This document shows, one piece after another, positions 30,316 to 41,000 of a stretch of DNA of 64,000 nt. The stretch is from positions 11,470,001 to 11,534,000 of the forward strand of contig OY992838.1 of assembly GCA_963921425.1 (NCBI GenBank). The letters run 5' to 3'. The stretch comes from Dryas octopetala. Its lineage: Eukaryota > Streptophyta > Magnoliopsida > Rosales > Rosaceae. Each line of letters starts with the position of its first letter. The stretch's first letter is position 1. Under the pieces are notes generated by a model that saw only the letters and a list, made by a program, of their open reading frames with translations, did no database searches and was not told where the DNA came from. The position numbers and the translations under genes were made by a program.

Positions 30316-30781
30316 TAGAGGTGTCAAACGGGCCGGCCCGACCTATTTAAGTTGAGCCCAGCATGCTTTCGTGTGGTGCTCAAGCTGGCCCATATAGTTA
30401 AGACCTCGGCACGACCTGTGGACCATTTGTGCTCGTGTCATGGCTTAAACGGGCTTGCACACAAGCCTTTTTTTCATTTTATTTTTTAGGGTGAGAAAAC
30501 TAATCTTATGATATTTTTTCTTCTTTATAATTAAATATTAACTTTTTTTTACATGGAAATTAAATATTCTTGTTGAAAAGTTATCTAGAAATGGAAAAAA
30601 ATAATGTTAAAAGAGTCGTGTCTAATTCGGGCTCATTTCGTGCCCGCGCTTGGCTCGTGACGTGCTCGTGTCGTGGCTCGTGACGTGCTCGTGTCGTGCC
30701 TGATAGGCTAAAAACTTTGGCTCGGCCCATTTACTCATGCCATGCCGTGCTCGGGCTAGCCCGACCCGTTTGACACCTCTA
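30316..30781. mobile_element. hAT-type MITE with perfect 8-bp TSD
   Basis: Terminal inverted repeats TAGAGGTGTCAAACGGG and its complement (CCGTTTGACACCTCTA) bound a 466-bp GGCC/GTGCTCGTG-rich element. TTTCTATG flanks both ends (30308-30315 and 30782-30789). Copy A has the unoccupied site as a single TTTCTATG at 1712-1719. Eight-bp duplications and a YAGRGRTG-type start are characteristic of hAT elements. No ORF for a transposase. Confidence 0.92.
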
Positions 30782-31129
30782 TTTCTATGTATATTTTTGA
30801 AGCCAAATAGTTTCAGCCCACCCTCTGTGGCTCAGCCTCATATGTAGCCTACTTAGCCATATGTGCAGCCCACCCTTACCCCTATATGCAGTCCACCCCA
30901 CACCCATATGCATCACCCCGCTCAACCCTATTTGTAGCCCACCCTAACCCTATTTGCAACCCACACCTGTTTCATTTTCTCCTTTAGCTTTCAACCCACC
31001 TAACTTTTGAATTCTAGCTTCAACCCTATTAAGGCACACAATATTGAATGCCTTAATAAGTATGATTCATTTTCATATATTTTATTATATAACTAGATAC
31101 ATTCAGGCAATCATAAAGATATCTAGCTT

Positions 31130-31375
31130 TCACGTTTCTAAACCATCACTTTCTTCATGTTTTGCTTTCACATTTCTATACCTTCACTTCCTTCACGTTT
31201 CTATATATACAATCACTTGCTTCATGTTTTGCTTTCACATTTATATACCATCACATTTTGTTTTCACGTTTCTATATAATCACTTTCTTCACGTTTTGTT
31301 TCACGTTTCTATACCGTCACTTTCTTCACATTTTGCTTTCATGTTTCTATACTATCACTTTCATTTTTACTATGT
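31130..31375 (+). repeat. Imperfect minisatellite upstream of the broken gene (copy B)
   Basis: Same TTTCACGTTTCTATACCATC / CTTTCTTCACGTTTTGC units as at 1985-2240, with different unit number and spacing, so the array changed length after duplication. Confidence 0.7.
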
Positions 31376-31752
31376 AACGCCAATCATCAATCCTTTATTT
31401 ATGTTTTTCTTTCAACCGTAACTTTTAGTTTCTCTTTAAATACATGTCCATTACTAATTTGTAAAAATTTCATTACAAGATCGGCTCTTTGTATAAATAC
31501 ATGTCCATTATTAATTTGTATATGACTCCAATAAAGGAAGGAAAGAAGCAATCGAATACAAAAATAGAGCCTAAAGCTATTTCATGAAAAGAGAGAAAAG
31601 GCCTTGCAAACAAGGAGGTGGAGGTCTTCAAATAGATGATCTTAAATCATGTGTCTAAACGTATATTTCATTCAATTTTTGTTGCCACTTCATGTTTTTC
31701 TAGCACTCTCCTATATATATCATAGATGTTTGATTTTCACTTGGAGGCCTTA

Positions 31753-32015
31753 GGGCTTGTTTGGGAGTGCTTTTGTAGGAAGCATTTTTACTCAGTAACG
31801 CTTTCATTAGAAGCGCTTTTATTAGAAAGATTAATTTTTTTGAAAAAAATTCAAGTGTTTCTGGTGAATGTACTTGGAAGCACTTCCTAAAAGTGCTTTT
31901 GGTTGTGTTTGGCAAAAAAATAAAATAAAAGCGCTTTTATGTTTAAAAAGCACTTGGAAGAGCTTCCTCATTGAAAACGCTTTTAAGGCTTCTATAAGCA
32001 CTGTCAAACAAGCCT
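31753..32015. mobile_element. Tourist-like (PIF/Harbinger) MITE with TTA target site
   Basis: The left end GGGCTTGTTTGGGAGTGC is mirrored by GCACTGTCAAACAAGCC(T). The flank is TTA at 31750-31752 and 32016-32018, and copy A has a single TTA (in GCCTTATAAATC) at the same place. The 263-bp interior is rich in AAGCGCTTTT and AGTGCTTTT words that also pair. TTA target duplications are typical of PIF/Harbinger. Confidence 0.82.
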
Positions 32016-32117
32016 TTATAAATCATTGGGAACTGATGATCAATTTAATGAAGTGAACATGATCAACAATGTCGAAAGTTCTTATGTTTGTTAAACACTC
32101 TATATCAATCATAGATG

Positions 32118-32520
32118 AAAGCTTAAATTATATTTTTGCTTATTGCATGTATTTTGGCCCGATTTCCACTTAAGTTCCTATAATTTGAAAAGTTAAAAAA
32201 ACACGTACCCCTATTGTTCGGTTTAAGGTTAATTTTTAATTTCTTTTTATCAAGGACTATAGCTTAACTCCGTCTAATTTTTACGGACTGCTCACATGGT
32301 TGAGGGACTTAGGTAGAAATTTGAATCGAACAAATTATAGGGGCAAAAAATTGTGGTGCACATGCCTTTCACGTACTGCCATGTCAGAACTTAGTAAGAA
32401 AAATTAGATAGAATGTCATTAATTGTAAACTAAACTATAAGGGTATAATTGTAATTTTCTAAACCATATATACAGACTTATAAGTAGAAATAAAGAAATT
32501 GTACGTAGTTTACCGTAGAT
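32118..32520. mobile_element. Copy B of the intronic inverted-repeat element
   Basis: Direct counterpart of 2770-3175, present in both duplicates and therefore older than the duplication. Shared words include TTTTGGCCCGATTTC, CTGCCATGTCAG and ACTTATAAGTAGAAAT. Confidence 0.6.
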
Positions 32521-32717
32521 TAAATGCATAGGTGTTTGATTTTTACCAGAATATTCGAAGCTATTAATCACATTGACTGCAAATGGTTGATTTTTTTTTT
32601 TGCTTAGAAAATAAAAAAGAAGAAATTCTCTTACTAAATTTAAATGCTATTTATAATTCAAAGTGGATAGAAATAGATAGATGAAATCATGAAACCTAGA
32701 AGGAGTAATTTTTTTTT

Positions 32718-33117
32718 TGCTTTATTACACTTTACCCACATGAACTTTGAGCTCAATCTCAATTCACCACCTAAAAAAAAAATTTGTGTAATTTACCACT
32801 TGAATTAAAAATTTGTTGCAATGTACCACCTCTGGTTCATTTTGTCTAAACTTTTGTTAAAAATAAAGGTGTTTTGGTATTTTCAAGTCAGTTTTTTATT
32901 GTGTCAAACAGGTAAAGTGTAAAATTTTTTTTTTTTTTTCTAACAATAGGAACTTAAAAAATACCAAAACACTCTTATTTTAAAGTTTAGACAAAATTAG
33001 CCAAATGTGGTACATTACAACAAATTTTTAATTCAGGTGGTAAATTGACACAATTTTGTTTTAGATGGTGAAGTAAGATTGAGCCTAAAGTTCTGGTGGG
33101 TAAAATATAAAAAAGCC
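32718..33117. mobile_element. Inverted-repeat MITE inserted in a T-run
   Basis: Left arm TTTACCCACATGAACTTTGA and CTCAATCTCAATTCACCACC is mirrored by AGATGGTGAAGTAAGATTGA and AAAGTTCTGGTGGGTAAA. Inner arms also pair (AAATTTGTTGCAATGTACCAC with GTGGTACATTACAACAAATTT). It interrupts the T-run just before exon 2; copy A has an uninterrupted T-run. The target duplication lies within the T-run and cannot be measured. Confidence 0.8.
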
Positions 33118-33280
33118 TTTTTTTTTTCATCTTATTTCGATAGACCAACATCTATGATAGATACCATGAATGCAGAGCAATTAAAGAAATATGTAAAGAA
33201 TAGACCAAACGAGTTGAAGACAGTGAAGATCCCCAAGAGCAATATTCCAAGAAAAAAAGTAAGATTGCATATTAATTTTA

Positions 33281-33646
33281 GGGTTAAATACAAAAATGGT
33301 CCACGAATTTTACACTGATTCTCAATTTGGTCCACTACCTATAAAAAGTGTTAATTTGATCCACTAATTTTACAAGTTGTACCAAAGTAGTACAAAAGTT
33401 AACTTTCATCTGAAAATTAACGGAATTGGTCACATGAAAATATGATGAACGGACTGAAATGCCCCTGAAAATGTGGTCACTTGCTGTGCACATGACCAGT
33501 TTCCGTTAAAGTTTTCGATGAAAGTTAACGTTTGTACTGTTTTGGTACAATTTGAAAAGTTCGTGGACCAAATTGATTCTTTTTATAGTTAGTGGACCAA
33601 ATTGAGATTTACTGTAAAATTCATGAACCATTTTTGTATTTAACCC
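33281..33646. mobile_element. Mutator-like MITE with perfect 9-bp TSD
   Basis: GGGTTAAATACAAAAATGGT and GTATTTAACCC (with ACCATTTTTGTATTTAACCC inside the right arm) are inverted ends of a 366-bp element. TTAATTTTA flanks both sides (33272-33280, 33647-33655) and occurs once at the empty site in copy A (within GTATTAATTTTATC near 3410). It lies in intron 2 of the broken gene. Confidence 0.92.
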
Positions 33647-34813
33647 TTAATTTTATCTACATTCTAAATTGTAATTACTGCTTTTAATGTTGAAAATGTA
33701 TATCAAAAAAGATGAAAAGTCTAAATGCTCAACCTCTAATGGAATTATGGCTTATGTTTGGAAGTTTCACAAGGAATGATCAAGAGAATCAAATATAGCT
33801 ATTAGAATTTTAGGTCAAAATAAGCATGCAATTATTACAACAAAGAAAAGCATGCAATTTTTTTTTTTTTGGTTGAATAGGCATGCATTAAATTGAGTAA
33901 AACCATCAAACATCTGCTTGAAGAAGGGATCCTTCCATAGGCCAGAAAACATCATGTTCACATTCTAAAGAAAATATTGCTTAGTGCATGCAATTTCTTG
34001 AATAATAATTGTGGGTTGTCCATATCTATATTATTTTTAAGAAAAGCTAAAAAACACTATTTGTCTACCAGAATATAGAAAATGTCAATTATCCATTTTT
34101 TTTTACATTAAATTAGCTTAATAGTAGTTTTAAAAATACAGGTTCTATTTACAGGAACTTCCATCAGCATATGCATCGCATGTGTGAATGCTTCTAATAT
34201 AAATATTAAACTTCTGGCTAAATAAAATCTAGTCTTGCAAATTAAGCAATGTTAAAATTAGATTAGTAATATAATTTGGGTGATTAACATATGAAGTTGA
34301 AGATTTATTATTTTTATATATACTTACCAATTTTATGATGCATTTAATAAGTTCATTTTGCATGAAAATTTAGTTATTTAATGACTTAATTTAGGTTTAA
34401 ATGAGATTCAATGTAAATCCAAACTTTTTTTTTTCATTTTAATTACTAAAACTTCAAGTCATTCTAATTTAGGTACCAACTTTTAAGTTTAGCCAAAATG
34501 CACTTTTATCGGTCGATCGGTAGTTTGACTGATCGATTGGCCAAATAATCTTTTTGTATTATTTACAAACTCAATTGTGATTGCAAGATAATTTCAAATT
34601 TTTGACGGAGTCACAATTCTTTCTTGTTTTTTCAAGGATTTTGTTTATTTTCTTAGCTTAAGGGTTTTATTCGTCAAACTAAAATTTAAGCCTTAAACCC
34701 TTATAAGCCTTAAACATTTATGAACTTCATGCAGTCACACCAATATACCAAGACAATGATAGATTATCCAATAACATAAAACATTTAGGGAAAATGACCA
34801 ACTTGATTCCTGT

Positions 34814-36848
34814 TGTCACACCCACATGCTCGTAAGCTTGAAGACGTGAATAGCTTAAACATAGTCCAAACATAATGTATGGAATAAATTGAAAACTCAA
34901 AACCAACTTATTCCATTTAGATTATCAATAAGGGAAATTCCGTTTTGTAAAAATCCAACTACTAGTGAGATAAACTCAGTAAGTTGCCATTAACTTAAAC
35001 AAACATTACAACAATGTACATATAGGATTACATGCATGTGTATGGAGTGCACTACATAACAAATGAGCATTCGATAACTTACTTAGAGCCCGTTAAGTAC
35101 TATCGTGTTAATCCTTAGCTTACATAAAAAGGAGCCTTAAGTCACCCGTCATCAACACTCATATATGCGGGCCTTATAGCATAACAACCTTATAAACTTA
35201 TCATATTACTCCCAACATAATTAACTAGCACGTAGTATCCAAGGGGTTCAATAAAAGTCATAATGATGCACTCACATATCATATCATAGCATAACTTACA
35301 TACATAAACATACAATTATTAAATCCATCATGGTTCCAACATACAAAAGGATACTAATTACCTGAATACAACCGCAAGATTAACAACCAAGTTGAGTAAG
35401 CCTTAGACCTTGTTCTTATCCTATTCCAAACAATAAAGAAAATCACTTAATTCAAGGTCCTTAAACATAACTCATAACCTGCCTTGACAACTTTCAGTTT
35501 GACCTTTACTTAGTCTGTGAATTTTATAAATTTTCTTACAAGACGGAAAGTCCTGAAAATTAACATAGACCCCCTAGACACCTTAGGGAACACTCCCTAA
35601 AAATATTAGGTCAAAGCCACGTCATTTACCAGCCATACTATTTCTTAAGACTTAACCCAACTATTTGCTAGCATAGAGCCACTTCACAAACAAGAACTAG
35701 TTCAAAATTCACCAACAATAATTCAAACTCCCAAAAATTTCGAAATTCGATCAATAGACAAACACTAGACTTACAGAACTACTACTCATAAAAATTTCAG
35801 GTTATTCCAACATTAATTGATTACTTAAATATGATCCTTAAACAACCACATTCCCAAAACCAGTGAGTCCCTTTTACTGACCCTTGAGGCCTTCTCCAAA
35901 TTTTTAAACATTAAACACACAAGATTATGACCTCAAAATCTCCAGATTAAAAGATAACTAACCTGAAAACTACATATCAAAATATTGTGGCATTTGAGTA
36001 ACTCTACATGGGCCATTCAAAGGTCCTAACCTCTAACCCGAGCCCGCTAGAGAACTTATCCGTGACAGAGAGTTACAAATAAGAATCCATAATAAATCCA
36101 ATTCTTAACATATTTTCGTGATTCTTATATCCATAGAAAGCTTAGGGTGTCTATTTTAACATATAAAATTATCATACTCGAAAACACAAGTATCGTAAAA
36201 CTATCTCGAAATCGAGAGGTGTTATATTATCAGTAAAAACACAGATTACTTTGTTTGTATTTAGAAAATCACCAAAAAACCAATTTAAATCCTATCAATG
36301 TCAAATCAGTCCCCAAAGAAAGCTTAAGATGTTTAGATTGTCACACCAAAATTTCAGATTAAAATACGAACATTTACCTCCTCAAAGATGAAACCCTAGC
36401 CCTATAGCGCATAATCTTTCAACAAAAATAGATTACGGTTTCTTAATATCCAACATGATTTCTAAACCCTTAATCCGAAAAATACACATAACTGGACCCT
36501 ACACCAATCTACTATTGATAAAAAATACTACTTTGGGTGAAGATCTCGACCTTTCAAACACAGTCTCCTGATTGATCTCCTTCTCTCTCTCTCTTTTATT
36601 TTCCAACGTGAAAATCTAAAATGACCAAAGTCAGGTCTCTTACTTCTGATATACGGGAAAACAACGTATAATCCTTTCTCTCCTCTATTTTATTTAAAAA
36701 AACAAAATAACTCTCCTTATCCCACCTAAAATCCTATAAATAAACCACTTAAATATCCTATTAAATAAAAACAACACATTATTCTAGCAAAAGCCTTAAT
36801 TCAAATAATACATAAATTATCACAACAAAAATAACAGTCGATATTACA
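34814..36848. mobile_element. Solo LTR of about 2.0 kb
   Basis: The insert begins TGTCACACCC and ends GATATTACA, the TG...CA form of LTRs, with flanks CCTGT (34809-34813) and CCTAT (36849-36853), a 5-bp target duplication with one change. It splits the AGGGAAAATGACC MITE that is continuous in copy A (…ATCCTTGTAGTTTGGG). Inside are no gag or pol sequences. Features such as AACTCAGTAAGTTGCC and GGTGTTATATTATC are reminiscent of Ty3/gypsy LTRs, in which case it is probably inserted in antisense. The superfamily call is tentative; the LTR nature is well supported. Confidence 0.75.
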
Positions 36849-37289
36849 CCTATAGTTTGGGTGTTGTTTTCAATTAGGTTCATATAAATTTTTCAATCAA
36901 GTACCTTTTAGCTTCACTTACAATTAAGGACAAATTTAAAAATTCATCACTTTTTAGACAAAATTGTCATCTCCCACCCTCCCTTGCCGCTAGCCCCACC
37001 ATCAGTAGCCCTTCCCCTTTCCTTCCTCCTCTTTGTCTCTCTTTCTTTTCCCTCTCTCCTCTTTCCGATTCTCTCTCTACAGATTTGGAAACCCTTCATT
37101 TAACATATATAAATTGACGGGAGGTGTTACTGTGCCAAAACAAACTTTGGGTGGAGTTTGGTAAAAAAAATTTTGTTGGGTGGCTTTTGTGCACACGGTA
37201 TTACCCCTTTTAATTATGTATAAATTTTTTTTCATTTTTCTAAAAAATTTTGTTTTTAAATTTTAGCCAAGGACAAAATAGAATGATTA

Positions 37290-37687
37290 GGGAAAAAAAA
37301 GAAAATTACACCCTTGGTCCATTTATTCTTTAGAAAGTTTCATATTGGTCAACGATTTTTTTTTCGTTCCTTATTGGTCAATTAACTTTGTGACGTTTCC
37401 TATTGTAGTTCAAACTGTCAAATTAGCACAAACGGCCGTATATTTTAGTCATGTGCGCAGTACATGGGGCACTGCCAATATGGAAATAAGTGTCTAAGCG
37501 GACCACAATAGTACTCTATGTTCGTAACACATAACTAAATTCTACGATCGTTTGTACTAATTTGACGGTTTGGACCGCAATGGAAAACGTCACAAAATTA
37601 GTAAACCATTAAGGAACAACAAAAAGATCGTGAACTAATATGAAACTAAGTGAAGAATAAATAGACCAATGATGTAATTTCTTCCTA
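37290..37687. mobile_element. Inverted-repeat MITE upstream of the CCA gene
   Basis: The left arm (AAAATTACACCCTTGGTCC, ATTTATTCTT, GTTCCTTATTGGTC, TTGTGACGTTTCCTATTG) is mirrored by CAATGGAAAACGTCACAAA, CATTAAGGAACAAC, AAGAATAAATAGACCAATG and ATGTAATTT. It ends about 350 bp before the CCA enzyme start codon. The target duplication was not resolved. Confidence 0.78.
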
Positions 37688-38039
37688 AAAAAATTTCTGA
37701 TTTAACGGAAAAGTGACAATAAGTGTCACATGGGCACAAAGAACAAACATTGGGTGGTTATTAGTAAAAATCTTATTTCTGTAGTAAATTTGCATATGGC
37801 TATATAGGTGATAATAGTGAAAAAAGCTAAAAAAAAAAAAAAAGAAATAAATATAAAGGGAAGAAACAAACAAACAAACCACGAGGCATTAGCTAGGGAC
37901 TGATTTTGAACGGCCAGGATGAATAGCCTGGTATAGTCAGGTTCTGATTTTGCCGGGTAGAGGATCCCGTGTTCCAATTTGTAGATAGCTTGAACTTGAA
38001 GCGAAGCGCCACATTTCAAAACCCAAAACCCCAAACAGC

Positions 38040-41000
38040 ATGAGAGTAGCTCTCATTCTCAAAACCCCTCAGTTAGTAAGCTGCGAGTCTCTCTTTGTCC
38101 CCACGCTCCTCCGTCGAAGCTACCAAACCCTCAAACTTCCAACCTTCTACAGTTTCCGCACCAAAACCCTAGCTGGGTTTTCTCCGTGCAGAGCAATAAT
38201 GGCGACTTCGTCTCCGCCGCCAACTGTACATGTGAGGGACACCATCGAACTCAATGAAATCGAGAAGAAGATCTTCGACAGGCTGCTTGGGACGGTTCGC
38301 CATTTTGGGCTACAGAACCAGCTTCGCGTCGCTGGCGGATGGGTCCGGGATAAGGTTCGTATTTTTGATTAATTTGTGTTTGGGGGGAGGAAAAATGGTT
38401 TCCGGGAAAGAAGAAAGAGTTTTAGCTTTGAAAATTGTATTGTGTGTTTTGGTTTTGCAGCTTCTGGGAAAAGACTGCTATGACATTGATATTGCTTTGG
38501 ACAACATGTTGGGCAGCGAATTTGTGGAGAAGGTGAGGGACTACTTGTTGCATGTGGGGGAAGAGGCGCAAGGAATCGCTGTTATTCCATGGTATATGGG
38601 TTTGCAATTGCATATCTAACTAGGCTAGCTCCCTTAAGGAATGATTTAAGGGTTTTTTGTTTTTGTTTTGTGCAGCAATCCTGATCAGTCCAAACATTTG
38701 GAAACGGCGAGGATGCGCATCTTTGATACATGGATTGATTTTGTCAACTTAAGGTGTGAAGAGTACAGTGACAATAGCCGCATTCCTACTACGGTAAACT
38801 TGTTTGTGAATAACTTTCTTATCTTGTGCATTTTCAATCTACTCAAAATTTGAGCCTGTTTGCTCTTTTCTTGTTGGAAAAAGAGTTAATTAAGCATGTT
38901 GGATCAAATTTTAAGTTTACTCAAGTTGAGTTTATGATTATGTACTTTTGTCTTACAGCAAAAATTTGGCACCGCAGAAGAGGATGCTTATAGAAGGGAT
39001 TTAACTATTAACAGGTATATTCATTTTCTAAGAATTTTTCTGTAACTAGATTAATTTCATGATGGGCAAATGAGAACTGTAGTGCTCTGTTAGTATCTAT
39101 TCTGTAACTAATAAGTGTGCTTCTCTTGCTATAGACTTTTTCATATATTTGATTGGATTAAATTGTGTTCTTAATGGGGTTTCATTTCGTTTGACAGCTT
39201 GTTTTACAATATTAATACCAGCGCAGTTGAAGATTATACTAAAAGAGGTTAGATTTCTGTATGCCTTCTTTAGTTCATTTCATGATTATTATTATTATTA
39301 TTATTATTATTATTGTTAACCCAGATTTGTATTTGTTACCTTTTGTTTCAATGTTTCATTCGTCTTTTGCAGGAATTGCAGATCTAAAATCAGGAAAAAT
39401 TGTGACTCCTTTACCAGCAAAGGCTACATTTATGGATGATCCACTACGAGTCCTTCGAGCTATCCGTTTTGGTACTTGTCATTTTATGTTTTTCAATTTC
39501 CTTTAAGCACAGCCAGCTCTCTAAGGCTAATTTTTCTGATTAGTCATAGGTCTTTAGTGGCTTTTCCCCTAGCCTTGTGCAGTCCTTGGTACTTGGTGTT
39601 CCCAAGTCATAATAGAGCCATCTTATGCAATTTTTCCTCGTCTTGTCCAATTGGTTCCATTTTTTTTCTTCCTAATTTTTCCTGTTTTAACTTTATCTTG
39701 TATCAATCCAAATTATCAGCATTTTTCAAAACCATAATTTTGGCCTGTATTTGAGTGGCCAACATCCTATGATTAACAATTTGAAGCTTGTTGGGGTATA
39801 CAAGCACCTTTACAAGGTATTTGACAATGACAAAATATTCTAAAAGCTCTTCTCTCCATTTATAGGGTACTTTTATCATGCTACGTCTTCTTGAATTGCT
39901 ACTACTTATATCTTTAACCGTACAACATTTAAAATTGCACTTTGTCTGCAGCTGGACAGTATTTTGTAACATTAGAGATTTTATTAATGAAGTCATTGCT
40001 TCGTATAATAAAAAATTTAAAATTTCACTAGTCCCTCATCCGAGTTTTTGTTAATGGAGACATATTAGGCTGAGCGTATCTTTTGCCAGTTCTTTTTTTT
40101 TTTTTTGGGTTCAAATTTGTCAGTTTTATTAAAACATTGAAATTCTAATGCTTCTCTTGGTAGACTTAAGTATGGATTTTACCCTATTGTGGCTTAAATT
40201 TTATGTTTGTGTGGTTTCTTGACTCACTATATTTGCTAGCAAGATGACCTTTTGTAAGTAAACCAAAATTTTTTTCTCAGAATCTGTTGGAAACATAACC
40301 AAGAAAGTGACATATTTGGGTCATTTGTTCAGGTGCAAGGTTTGGATTCATTTTAGACGAAGAACTAAAGGAAGCTGCTGCCTGTGATGAAGTGAAAGCT
40401 GCTCTCTCAGCTAAAATTAGCAGAGAGCGCATCGGAGCTGAAGTAAATTCCTATTTTGCATACCTCATGTGGTGATTGTTCTGATTATTATTTGATTTCT
40501 GAGAACACCATTCTAGCTTGTTAATTTCCGTAGTTTCTCCTTTATTCAGATTGACCTCATGATATCTGGAAATCAACCTGTCCAAGCTATGACCTATGTT
40601 TGTGATTTGAAGTTATTTTGGGTTGTCTTCAGCCTTCATCCTAAGTATGAGCCTGCAGTATCAGAAGGATGTGACAGGTACGGTTACTCAAGGAAAAAGG
40701 ATTTTGACAAGCATGGCTAATTCTATAATATCATACATTGCTAGGTAGGTCAAATGACAAATAAATCATTCAATGGAGTAAGAGTTAAAAGACACATAAT
40801 TAAATTATTTATTATTTACTATTATTATTTTGGATGAAAAAGGAAATTTGGTTAATAGAAAAGGTGAAGTACATAGGAATAGGAGATGTCCACAAATTAA
40901 AAGAAAGAGAACAAAATTATCAATCAACCATCAATCATAGAGGATACATGTCTCTTCGTTTGAGTCATCTCTACTAATTTTTGTTCATATCTGGTTCAAT

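Larger units (their letters stand above)
31522..33798 (+). pseudogene. Broken copy of the 114-aa small gene
   Basis: Counterpart of 2404-3572. Exon 1 (from 31522) has TGG changed to TGA at codon 22 (31585-31587) and downstream deletions, and its donor GTATGA has become GTCTAA-like. Exon 2 (about 33144-33260) is preserved with two 3-bp insertions and the same GTAAGA donor. The exon 3 counterpart (about 33702-33798) has lost its acceptor (GCAG to GTAT) and is shifted by a short deletion. Intron sequence now contains three young insertions. It cannot encode the full protein. Confidence 0.85.
30175..37220. repeat. Segmental duplication, copy B (paralogous to 1585-5275)
   Basis: Copy B matches copy A from GAGAGTGGTACATTGC through the minisatellite, the three gene exons and the terminal MITE, ending near 37220 (AATTATGTAT). 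It is longer because of five insertions absent from copy A at the orthologous points: 30316-30781, 31753-32015, 32718-33117, 33281-33646 and 34814-36848, plus an extra CT-rich stretch near 36973-37205. Confidence 0.85.
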
